This document shows, piece by piece, positions 39,051 through 47,716 of a DNA stretch of 64,000 bases. Position 1 is the first letter of the stretch. Each line of letters begins with the position of its first letter. Position numbers and translations under genes: made by a program. This DNA comes from an uncultured Bacteroidales bacterium (lineage in GTDB: Bacteria > Bacteroidota > Bacteroidia > Bacteroidales > P3), in the NCBI GenBank assembly GCA_937906975.1, contig CALCUN010000027.1, positions 1 to 64,000 of the forward strand, written 5' to 3'. A model generated the notes under the pieces. That model did no database searches. It had not been told where the DNA came from and was given only the letters and a program-made list of their open reading frames with translations.

Positions 39051-42032
39051 TTACAAATAAATAATTTTACAAAAAGAGAACTGCCCCTTAATTTTAACAC
39101 CTAAAATATAACACCCTTGCTTTGGAAGTAAAATTTCATCACTTATAGATTGCATTATTTCAATTCCCTGAGTATTGTACAACACAACACCTTCTACCCT
39201 ATCAGAAGATATGATTTTTACCAGATTCTTATTTTGAATAACCTTAAAATCACAAACCTCACTTGTTTGCACTATTCCCAAATCAAAAGAATATAATTTT
39301 AACGTTAAAGACCTTTCTTCATCACTATTATATGAGATAAAATTATACGAACTATCTTGAACAAAATCTATCAATAATTCATTACTATCATTATACAACT
39401 CTGCCCTCACAACATTTTCAGGAATATGTCCTATTTTCAGTCCATAATTTCCCGCATTTTTAGTTTTATAACTCAAAGGGATAATAACAGAATCTTGCCA
39501 CAAAGGAAGCGAAACAATAGACAAATCTTTTTGAGCATAAGTAGAATACAAATCTGGCGCAGAACCAAAACTAAACAACTTATAAACATCATACTCATCT
39601 ATGTTTTCCGTAACATTTTCACGAAAATAAATCCTTACTTCATCTTCTCCTCCTTCGTAAGAAAAGGTTAATTGCAATTTATCCATAAAAGAAGAAAACT
39701 TTGAAGTATTAGAAATTTCTTGTTTATGAATTTTCAATAAATTTTCCGCAGACTCTACCTTTGTCATAAAGCCTCCAAAAGGCGGAATAATAAATTCTGT
39801 AATACAATTAGGGTCGTAAGGAATATATTGGCCTGTTGAAGGAGAGAGTAGCCACATTCCGGAAATATTATTTTTAGAAAAATTAGAGTGCTTTACAGAA
39901 AACGGATAAGGATTCGCACAAAGATGATAACCTTCTCCACCTTGCAAATTATAAGAAGCGTTATTTAAAAGCTCCAATTCGTCTTCCAAAAACAAATCTC
40001 CTTGCCATAACAATTCTTTATTTTGAGAATAAGCTATCAAATAACCTAAATTTTGTTTAAAGAAGTTAGTATCTTCAATAGTTTCATTATAAGGAATCCA
40101 AGCAGAGGCCGCTGAAGAATAATTTTCTTGAAGATAATACAAATCATCATTTCCTCCTATAGCAAAACAAGCTGCAACTTCTTGGCGAGTTTTGTTTTCT
40201 ATCTTTATTGGCAAACTAAACAAAGTCCAACCATTACCTTCAGAAGTATATGCCGAGAAACATGGCTTCACAACACACTTTCCAACAGACAAAGTACCAT
40301 TATTTCGTATTTCTGTTTTATATAGCGTATCACAAGTGGAATAATTTGAACTTATAACCAACTCCGCACATTCTGCAACCACACCTTGAGGAATATTTAC
40401 TTTGACTCCTTGAGGCAACACTACTTTGTCTAAAGCTGTAGGTTTCAATCCATTCTCCCAAATAGCAGAATTATCCCAATCTCCGTTAGCTATTGCACTG
40501 ATTTCCTTGCCCATTCTAAAGGTAGTCGTTGCAAGCACATTGTTATTCTCCTTAATATGACAACGATACACGCCATCAAAATTAACATCTGTTAATTGAA
40601 AAGAGTTTTGTCCTGCAATCATTGTGGTATTGCTAAGATTGTGCACCTCTATTGCAGGAGTTATCGTATGATTCCCAAGCATTTGATTAAGAACATCCGC
40701 ATTATAAGCAGAAACTTCCCAATCGCTATAAACATTTGCTACGTTATCTGGATTATGCTTAACACCTTGTCTAACGTATGGCTTTCTTACTAAAATATAA
40801 TCATAATAAGGACTTGGTACTGCCATCAACATTCCAAATAAATCAATAGTATCATACACAACTATATCATTAACATCGCTTTCTAACCTTTTTAAAATCA
40901 AATATGAATCATTCCCTCCTGAAAAACCATAATTGGTTTGACAAGGATAAACAACCAAATTTGTATCACAAGGAGAAGTTTTTGAATTTAACGCAATTAC
41001 AATACAAGAATTACTCTTTATGCTATCTTTTTCATAAAAAACATATCGCAAAGGAACGGAAGATAACATTGCATCATTTTGATACCCAACAAATTCATAG
41101 TCTTTTAAACATATATCTTGTTCTGTTGGATTATATATTTCAACTACATTTACACTACTCTTCGTTGCAACTTTTGAAATCAACAAATCATCTGCCACAT
41201 TAACAACAGCATCTACTGAAAGCAAGAGATTTGACACTGTTTCATTATTCCCCCAAGACAAAGATACTGTATCGGAATTTAATATTTGAGCATTAAAATT
41301 TTCAATTTGCTTTGGAGTAGTAAAATAATATGTATTTGCAACACTCAAATCTTGATTTAAAATTTCAATATAATACTTCGTTTCAGGAATAAGCCCTTGC
41401 AAACTAAGCACATTACCATTTAAAGAATGCGAAACAATCTCTCGTGGAGTTGTTATTTTAATATCATCAATAAAAAGCGATTTTCCATATCCATCAATCT
41501 TACCAAATTCTATGAAAGAGCAATTTGACAAATATATATACTTAAGACTATCTGCATTTTTGCTTAAATGAAAAGTTGTATCTCTAACTGTAAGTTTAGA
41601 CTTATAGTCTCCGTTTTTCACGTGAAAAGATAATAAAGAATTATTCGGAATTAGCATTATAGGAGTACGAAATTTAGCTTCTGAATCTTGCAAATTACAA
41701 TCATTATTAGAATTACTTTTTACACTTTTCGCTTTACAGCCTGGCATTTGCGTCATAGAACTTGGCAAAAGCGTTAAAACATTCTCTCCTCCTATAATTG
41801 TACCAGCAGTTGCACTCGTAGGTCTAACAAAATTACTAAAATCTTCTTCAAATAACAAGGTATCCTTAAAGACTGTTACAGACTGGTTTTCAGAAATATT
41901 TAAGGCGATAGTAGCAGTTTTTGCTTCTATTTGATAAGAGCCTGATTCCAAGTTTGTTTGCACTTGATTAGCAGAATAAACCATTGCATTACAAATCAAT
42001 AACAAAATAAAAAATGCTACAATCTTTTTCAT
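39051..42032 (-). CDS. large type IX secretion surface protein with lamin-tail-like domain
   Basis: 993 residues with a signal peptide (MKKIVAFFILLLICNAMVYS). A middle segment (LLISKVATKSSVNVVEIYNP ... DYEFVGYQND, about residues 280-330) matches the lamin-tail domain found in many secreted Bacteroidota proteins. Around it are beta-sandwich regions and a C-terminal sorting domain (FKVIQNKNLVKIISSDRVEG, VVLYNTQGI). Expected to cross the outer membrane by type IX secretion. No catalytic motif is visible, so an adhesin-like or structural role is possible. Confidence 0.7.
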   Translation of the reverse strand: MKKIVAFFILLLICNAMVYSANQVQTNLESGSYQIEAKTATIALNISENQSVTVFKDTLLFEEDFSNFVRPTSATAGTIIGGENVLTLLPSSMTQMPGCKAKSVKSNSNNDCNLQDSEAKFRTPIMLIPNNSLLSFHVKNGDYKSKLTVRDTTFHLSKNADSLKYIYLSNCSFIEFGKIDGYGKSLFIDDIKITTPREIVSHSLNGNVLSLQGLIPETKYYIEILNQDLSVANTYYFTTPKQIENFNAQILNSDTVSLSWGNNETVSNLLLSVDAVVNVADDLLISKVATKSSVNVVEIYNPTEQDICLKDYEFVGYQNDAMLSSVPLRYVFYEKDSIKSNSCIVIALNSKTSPCDTNLVVYPCQTNYGFSGGNDSYLILKRLESDVNDIVVYDTIDLFGMLMAVPSPYYDYILVRKPYVRQGVKHNPDNVANVYSDWEVSAYNADVLNQMLGNHTITPAIEVHNLSNTTMIAGQNSFQLTDVNFDGVYRCHIKENNNVLATTTFRMGKEISAIANGDWDNSAIWENGLKPTALDKVVLPQGVKVNIPQGVVAECAELVISSNYSTCDTLYKTEIRNNGTLSVGKCVVKPCFSAYTSEGNGWTLFSLPIKIENKTRQEVAACFAIGGNDDLYYLQENYSSAASAWIPYNETIEDTNFFKQNLGYLIAYSQNKELLWQGDLFLEDELELLNNASYNLQGGEGYHLCANPYPFSVKHSNFSKNNISGMWLLSPSTGQYIPYDPNCITEFIIPPFGGFMTKVESAENLLKIHKQEISNTSKFSSFMDKLQLTFSYEGGEDEVRIYFRENVTENIDEYDVYKLFSFGSAPDLYSTYAQKDLSIVSLPLWQDSVIIPLSYKTKNAGNYGLKIGHIPENVVRAELYNDSNELLIDFVQDSSYNFISYNSDEERSLTLKLYSFDLGIVQTSEVCDFKVIQNKNLVKIISSDRVEGVVLYNTQGIEIMQSISDEILLPKQGCYILGVKIKGQFSFCKIIYL

Positions 42033-42047
42033 AATATTATATATTTA

Positions 42048-43586
42048 TTATCTACCCCAACTTTCTCTATCTAAGTTCCTGTAAGTTATAGCTTCCGCTA
42101 AATGAGAATCCTGAATATCCTCACATTTCTCCAAGTCTGCAATTGTACGTGCAACCTTCAAAATTCTATCGTATGCTCTTGCGGAAAGACCTAAACGTTC
42201 CATAACATTACGCAAAAGTTCCATTCCAGAGGGCTGAATCTTACAGAACTTTTTCATTAAAGCCGTATTCATTTGTGCATTACAATGAATATCGGGATAG
42301 TCTTTAAATCTTTCTTGTTGTATTTTTCTTGCTTCAACCACGCGTTTTCTAATCACCTCACTCGACTCTCCTTCTTTCAAAGTAGAGAGTTCTTTGAAGG
42401 GAACAGGCACTACCTCTAACTGAATATCGATTCTGTCTAACAAAGGACCTGAAACTTTATTAAGATACTTGTTTACAGCACCTAATGCACAGGTACAGGC
42501 TTGCGTTGGGTGGTTATAATATCCACAAGGACAAGGATTCATCGCCGCAACTAACATAAAACTTGCTGGATATTCGCTTGTCTGTTTTGTTCTCGCAATC
42601 GTAATTTTTCTTTCCTCCATTGGCTGACGCAAAACCTCCAATACATTTCGCTTAAACTCAGGAAGTTCGTCAAGAAATAGCACACCATTGTGAGCAAGTG
42701 AAATTTCCCCAGGTTGAGGATAAGAGCCTCCTCCTACAAGTGCAGTATCGCTAATAGTATGGTGAGGATTTCTAAAGGGACGTACAGAAACAATAGACTG
42801 ATAACTATTCATTCTACCTGCAACTGAGTGAATCTTAGTTGTTTCCAATGCTTCCTCTATTGTCAAAGGAGGAAGAATTGAAGGTAATCGTTTTGCAAGC
42901 ATTGTTTTCCCACTTCCAGGAGAGCCTACCATAAGAATATTATGCGAACCCGCAGCAGCAACCTCCATTGCACGTTTTACGCTTTCTTGTCCCTTAACAT
43001 CAATGAAATCAAACTCATAATTATCCAAACTTTTTGCAAATTCCTCTTGAATATCTATGAAAGTACGCTCCAAAGAATCCTTCCCGTCAAAAAAATTAAT
43101 TACATCTAAAATGGTATCTGCCCCAAACACCTCCAAACCCGTTACAATAGCAGCCTCTTTTGCATTCGCTTTTGGTAAGATTATTCCCTTGAAACCTTGC
43201 TTCTTAGCTTCCAAAGCAATAGGCAAAGCTCCTTTAATTTTATTCAAAGACCCGTCAAGCGACAACTCGCCCATAATTATATAATCTGCAAGTTTTTCCC
43301 CACGAATCTGCTCCGAAGCACCAAGAATGCCGATAGCCAAAGGCAAATCATAAGCCGAGCCTTCTTTTTTCAAGTCGGCAGGAGCCATATTTATAACTAT
43401 CTTTTTTCCAGGTATTTTATAACCATAATAATTCAAAGCAGAAGCAATTCTTTGCTGACTTTCCTTCACTGCATTGTCGGGAAGGCCAACTAAAAGAAAG
43501 TTAATTCCCTTATCTACATTTACTTCTATTGTAATAGTTGTAGCAACAATTCCTGAAATTGCAGAGCCATAAACCTTAATCAGCAT
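42048..43586 (-). CDS. comM: YifB/ComM family AAA ATPase (Mg chelatase-like)
   Basis: 512 residues. N-terminal Lon-like fold (LLVGLPDNAVKESQQRI), AAA core with Walker A GSPGSGKTMLAKRLPS and Walker B GVLFLDELPEF, a cysteine cluster (PCPCGYY ... CTCA) and the Mg_chelatase_C domain (LSARAYDRILKVARTIADL). In naturally competent bacteria ComM is a branch-migration helicase for transformation. dprA and cinA lie in the same window, consistent with DNA uptake ability. Confidence 0.92.
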   Translation of the reverse strand: MLIKVYGSAISGIVATTITIEVNVDKGINFLLVGLPDNAVKESQQRIASALNYYGYKIPGKKIVINMAPADLKKEGSAYDLPLAIGILGASEQIRGEKLADYIIMGELSLDGSLNKIKGALPIALEAKKQGFKGIILPKANAKEAAIVTGLEVFGADTILDVINFFDGKDSLERTFIDIQEEFAKSLDNYEFDFIDVKGQESVKRAMEVAAAGSHNILMVGSPGSGKTMLAKRLPSILPPLTIEEALETTKIHSVAGRMNSYQSIVSVRPFRNPHHTISDTALVGGGSYPQPGEISLAHNGVLFLDELPEFKRNVLEVLRQPMEERKITIARTKQTSEYPASFMLVAAMNPCPCGYYNHPTQACTCALGAVNKYLNKVSGPLLDRIDIQLEVVPVPFKELSTLKEGESSEVIRKRVVEARKIQQERFKDYPDIHCNAQMNTALMKKFCKIQPSGMELLRNVMERLGLSARAYDRILKVARTIADLEKCEDIQDSHLAEAITYRNLDRESWGR

Positions 43587-43899
43587 TTGTATTTATGTTT
43601 TTATGTTTTAAACAATCTATTAGCTTATCCATTTGTTTTGGATTATTCATATAGTATTCTAAACTTTGATTGTATTCTTGATTGGTTACATTGTATTTTT
43701 TTAAAATGTCGCTATTGAATTGTTTAAGTATGTTTTCTTTGTTTTCTGACTCAGAATAAGAGATTTGCACTAAGGCTTCTGCTTTTTTTGAGTCGATAAT
43801 AATTGAAACCATTGTTTCAATATCAATGTAATTCTCAGCTTTTTTGCAAGAGGTTAAAAAAAATAAACTTGCAAGTAAAAATACGCTTAAATATTTCAT
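43576..43899 (-). CDS. DUF4296-like lipoprotein
   Basis: 107 residues. Lipoprotein signal MKYLSVFLLASLFFLTSC, then a helical domain with repeated short helices ending near KQMDKLIDCLKHK. The size and layout fit the DUF4296 lipoproteins of Bacteroidales; function unknown. Overlaps comM by 11 bp and the nucleoside phosphorylase stop by 4 bp, so it is embedded in one transcript. Confidence 0.6.
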   Translation of the reverse strand: MKYLSVFLLASLFFLTSCKKAENYIDIETMVSIIIDSKKAEALVQISYSESENKENILKQFNSDILKKYNVTNQEYNQSLEYYMNNPKQMDKLIDCLKHKNINTNAD

Positions 43900-44771
43900 A
43901 TTCTTTCTAATACTAATTCTATTAATTTTTTCATAGAAGGGTGGTAATCTTCTGCAAATTCGCCTGTTTCTCTATTTGCTATCACATTACAAATTGTTAA
44001 AACATTGTGTCCAAGATTTTTACCTAAGGCATAGAGTGAAGAAGTCTCCATTTCATAGTTAGCTGCCTTTATTCCATTAAAAGAATAACCACCTATTTTT
44101 GAGTTAATTGTGCTATCGGCTAAATCAATTCTTATTTTTCTACCTTGTGGTCCGTAAAAGCCAGGGGCTGTTATAGTAATCGCTTTGTGCATATCGAAGG
44201 CAATGTTTTCCAGCAAGTTATCGCTACACTCAACTCCGTAAGGCTTTGGCAAATCCTTTGACCAATTCATATATTGCACAAAACCATCGGCTAATTCTTT
44301 GATTAAAACTCCAGGATTGTTTTTATAAAAATACATAATGCCGTCAATCCCAATCACATACTTAGAGGCTATGTATTGATTTACGCCAATTTCTTTATGA
44401 AAGCAACCACAAGTACCTAATCTGACTAAATTGAGTTTACGTTTTATGGATTTTTCTTGACGAGTGTTTAAATCTATATTCACACATGCGTCTAACTCGG
44501 TGAGAACTATGTCAATATTATCTACTCCCATTCCCGTAGAAATAGCAGTTATTGGTTTGCCTTTGTATTCTCCTGTACAAGAGTGTATTTCTCGGTTTTG
44601 AATTTCATATTTCTTGGTATCAAAAAAAGAAGATACTAAATCAACTCTTGCAGGATCGCCAACAAGAATGATATTATCAGCTAACATTTCTGGTTTTAAG
44701 CGAATATGATACATAGAATTATCGGAGGCTAAAACAAGTTCCGAACTCGCTAAATTATCTCTTTGATTCAT
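43896..44771 (-). CDS. nucleoside phosphorylase (uridine phosphorylase-like)
   Basis: 291 residues of the PNP/UDP phosphorylase family: phosphate-binding VGDPARVDLVSSFF, AISTGMGVDNIDIVLTEL, LVRLGTCGCF, and NYEMETSSLYAL near the ribose site. It should cleave a nucleoside with phosphate to base and ribose 1-phosphate, most likely uridine. The N-terminus (MNQRDN) is encoded by the first unit of the 21-bp array that fills the gap to dprA. Confidence 0.85.
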   Translation of the reverse strand: MNQRDNLASSELVLASDNSMYHIRLKPEMLADNIILVGDPARVDLVSSFFDTKKYEIQNREIHSCTGEYKGKPITAISTGMGVDNIDIVLTELDACVNIDLNTRQEKSIKRKLNLVRLGTCGCFHKEIGVNQYIASKYVIGIDGIMYFYKNNPGVLIKELADGFVQYMNWSKDLPKPYGVECSDNLLENIAFDMHKAITITAPGFYGPQGRKIRIDLADSTINSKIGGYSFNGIKAANYEMETSSLYALGKNLGHNVLTICNVIANRETGEFAEDYHPSMKKLIELVLERI

Positions 44772-44849
44772 TTTTTTATCTCTTTGATTTATTTTTTTAT
44801 TCCTTAGCTTTAATTTTTTTTCTCTTAGCTTTAATTTTTTTTCTCTTAG
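44761..44849. repeat. 21-bp periodic array, 5 cores, running into both flanking genes
   Basis: Cores CTTTG 44761 and 44782, CTTAG 44803, 44824 and 44845, exactly 21 bp apart. Units 3 and 4 are identical over all 21 bp. The array occupies the whole gap between dprA and the nucleoside phosphorylase. The first core overlaps codons 3-4 of the phosphorylase, and the last overlaps the dprA stop codon. Confidence 0.8.
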
Positions 44850-45955
44850 GATAATATTTCGTAAACTTTACCTGGTAAAATTCTAATAAAGCCTTTCAAT
44901 TCTAAGGTCATAAGTGTGGAATTTAAAACAGAGAATCCTAATGAGCAATAATCGTTTATGGAATCTATGCTCGCTTTTTGATTTTCTTTTATGTATTTAT
45001 ATACCTTTAACTCGTTGGGACTGAGTTGGTTTTCTCTGTCATCGCGTTCTGCTTTTTTAATATTAGACTGTGTTTCAGTGGTTTTACTCCAATTCATAGT
45101 ATCTGCAATTTTTTCTAAGTCGCATAAATCTATTGCTTGATTGTGTGCTATTAATTTATTGCAACCTGCTGAATTTACATCGCCTAATCTGCCAGGCACC
45201 GCAAAGACTTCCCTATTGTAATCCTGTGCTAAACGTGCTGTAATCAAAGAGCCACCTTTTGTTTTGCTTTCAACCACAATGCAAACATCGCAAAGTCCTG
45301 CTATGATTCTGTTTCTTTTTGGAAAATTGTGTGGAGATATGTCTGTGCCTGAAAAAAATTCTGATACCAATGCGCCTTTTTCACACATAGATTTTGCTAA
45401 ATCCCAATTTTGTGTGGGATATATTTTATCTAATCCGTGTCCTAAAATGCCAAATGTGGGAATGTCTTCTGCAAGTGAACGTAAATGTGTTATGGAATCA
45501 ACTCCATAAGCAAGACCACTTAGGGTTGAGACATTATATTGTTGTAAGTAATGAACAATATTGGAGGTTATCCATTTACCGTAATCACTTGGATTTCTTG
45601 TTCCGACAATGGCAACCATTCTTTGCGAATCTAAATTGCCATTGCCTCTAACGAACAAGCAAATTGGTGGATCTTCTATTTGTTTTAGCCTATATGGATA
45701 ATCTTCGTCTGTGAAAAAATAGGCTTTTATGTTGTTTTTTGTTATGAAGTTTAGCTCTTTTTCACAATCTGCGAACATTGTTTTGTTCAAGATTGCATTT
45801 ATGGTTTTTTCTCTTGTTCCGAAAATGGTTTTTAATGCACTTGGTGTTTCATTAAATAGGTCTTCTGCCGTAGGGTAAAGTTCCATTATTTTTTTTGCCA
45901 CGGCGGGACCTATACCATAGGTTTTTGACAGAGCAAGAGAATAGATGCTTATCAT
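44846..45955 (-). CDS. dprA: DNA-processing protein DprA
   Basis: 369 residues. N-terminal helix-hairpin-helix part (YGIGPAVAKKIMELYP), Rossmann-like DprA core (VAIVGTRNPSDYGKW, STLSGLAYGVDSITH, FPKRNRIIAGLCD) and a C-terminal winged helix. Loads RecA onto incoming single-stranded DNA in natural transformation. Starts 3 bp after the fucosidase gene and ends inside a 21-bp array. Confidence 0.93.
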   Translation of the reverse strand: MISIYSLALSKTYGIGPAVAKKIMELYPTAEDLFNETPSALKTIFGTREKTINAILNKTMFADCEKELNFITKNNIKAYFFTDEDYPYRLKQIEDPPICLFVRGNGNLDSQRMVAIVGTRNPSDYGKWITSNIVHYLQQYNVSTLSGLAYGVDSITHLRSLAEDIPTFGILGHGLDKIYPTQNWDLAKSMCEKGALVSEFFSGTDISPHNFPKRNRIIAGLCDVCIVVESKTKGGSLITARLAQDYNREVFAVPGRLGDVNSAGCNKLIAHNQAIDLCDLEKIADTMNWSKTTETQSNIKKAERDDRENQLSPNELKVYKYIKENQKASIDSINDYCSLGFSVLNSTLMTLELKGFIRILPGKVYEILS

Positions 45956-45958
45956 TTT

Positions 45959-47704
45959 TTATTCAATGTAATTGATATAATCGTCTAATTTAAACACCCA
46001 AGCTCCTTTTGTTGTGATATTTGCTGGAGTTATTGAACGTGTATCAAGTGTTATTCTCTTGTTTTCAAAGTCATAGCTCCAAGGTATTTCAATTGTTGTT
46101 TCTCCTAAAAGGTATATTTTCATATCTTCTTTAGGGGCTTTTGCTAAATCAAAGCTTATGAAATTATCTATTGGTTTTAGACTGATAGCATAAAGGTTTC
46201 CATTGTTTTTTGTAAAGCAAACATAGGTTTCTTCCCATGATACTTCTCCTTTCCATTGTGATTTTATGCTTTGTCTTTCAATGCTTGAAGATTCCCAAGA
46301 TAATTGAGCAACGGCTTCGTGTGTTTTTTCTTTATATGTAAGTTCAAATTTGTAGTTTTCGCCTTTCTTTAATTTAACTTGGCCTTTTGCTTCAGCTTTT
46401 TGCGATTCTAAACTGAATATTGTTTCTGATTTAGAATTTTTTATTTCTAATTTCGCTTCTTCATCGGCTTCTAAGTAAATGGTGTATGTGTCTGTTTTTT
46501 CAGGTGTAAGATTTGTATGCCAGAAAATAGAGAAATTGTCTTCTGTAACGCCTTTCATAGGAGCGTTTCTTACCCAATTGTAATTGATTTCTGAGTCTTC
46601 TCTACCGATTGTTAGAGTTTGATTTTGATATACTGTTTCAAAAGCACGGCTTCCATAGATTGCTTCTTCATTTATTTCAATCCATTTTCCTAAATCTAAT
46701 AATCGTTCTTGTTGTAACAAAGGAATTTTTCCATCTGCACTTGGTCCTACATTTATTGTTAAGCCCCCTCCTGCTGCTACTAAGCGTGCGAAGTGTTTTA
46801 TCAAATCTTCACTTGTTAAATAGGTTTCTAAATCGGCATTTCTATTAAGTGCAAATGAGCGACTCATTCCTCTACATTCTGCCCAAGGACGATCTTTATC
46901 CATTATGCCTGAACTGTATTCTGGCGTTGCATATCCGTGATTGAATCCTATTCCCCATCTGTCGTTTACTACGCCTTCTTCTCCTACTACGTCATAATAG
47001 TATTGTACCATTTCGTTGCTACGGAATGATTTGTGATTAAAATCCCAATCTCCGTCAGAAAAAATTACAGAAGGTTTAAAGTTATCTACTAATTCTTTAA
47101 ATTGAGGAATCAAATGCTTGTCAACATAATTGTCAATGCTTATGTTTGTATCCACAGTCCAACGATAAAGTGGATTTGTCCATTCTGTAAGAGAGTAATA
47201 CAAGCCAAATTTTATATCTCTCTTTCTAACCTCTTCTGCTAATTCAGCACAGAAATCTCTTTTTGGTGTTGTGGTTGCACTAGACCAACCTTTTGCATAT
47301 TTACTATCCCACATACAATAGCCATCATGGTGTTTTGATGTAAATAGTATGTATTTGGCTCCTGATTTCTTAAACAGCTCTGCCCATTCTGCTGCATCGA
47401 AAAGCTCTGCCTTGAATAGGTCTTTGTAATCTCTGTATTCAAAATTTTCTCCAAATACTTCCTTTTGAAATTTTATACGCAAACTATCCTGAGATATTAA
47501 TCCCTTATAAAACCATTCGGCATATTGTTCTTTATCGCTATAAGATGGTATACTATATAGCCCATAATGTATGAAAATCCCTAATTTAGCATCGCTAAAC
47601 CATTGAGGATATTCTCTGTCTTTAAATACTTCGTTTTTTTGTTCTTGTGCTCGTAAGGATACTACGCTTATAAGCAATAATAAAGTTAATAATACTTTCT
47701 TCAT
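45959..47704 (-). CDS. alpha-L-fucosidase (GH29) with PA14-like domain
   Basis: 581 residues with signal peptide (MKKVLLTLLLLISVVSLRAQ). The GH29 barrel covers about 30-350: WFSDAKLGIFIHYGLYS, SKHHDGYCMWDSKY, and the nucleophile Asp in SVIFSDGDWDF. Residues about 375-470 form a PA14-like beta domain (NLTPEKTDTYTIYLEADEEA), likely for carbohydrate binding. Releases fucose from mucin or milk-type glycans. It lies 12 bp after a GH16-like lipoprotein gene and 3 bp before dprA. Confidence 0.92.
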   Translation of the reverse strand: MKKVLLTLLLLISVVSLRAQEQKNEVFKDREYPQWFSDAKLGIFIHYGLYSIPSYSDKEQYAEWFYKGLISQDSLRIKFQKEVFGENFEYRDYKDLFKAELFDAAEWAELFKKSGAKYILFTSKHHDGYCMWDSKYAKGWSSATTTPKRDFCAELAEEVRKRDIKFGLYYSLTEWTNPLYRWTVDTNISIDNYVDKHLIPQFKELVDNFKPSVIFSDGDWDFNHKSFRSNEMVQYYYDVVGEEGVVNDRWGIGFNHGYATPEYSSGIMDKDRPWAECRGMSRSFALNRNADLETYLTSEDLIKHFARLVAAGGGLTINVGPSADGKIPLLQQERLLDLGKWIEINEEAIYGSRAFETVYQNQTLTIGREDSEINYNWVRNAPMKGVTEDNFSIFWHTNLTPEKTDTYTIYLEADEEAKLEIKNSKSETIFSLESQKAEAKGQVKLKKGENYKFELTYKEKTHEAVAQLSWESSSIERQSIKSQWKGEVSWEETYVCFTKNNGNLYAISLKPIDNFISFDLAKAPKEDMKIYLLGETTIEIPWSYDFENKRITLDTRSITPANITTKGAWVFKLDDYINYIE

Positions 47705-47716
47705 ATCTTTATTTGG

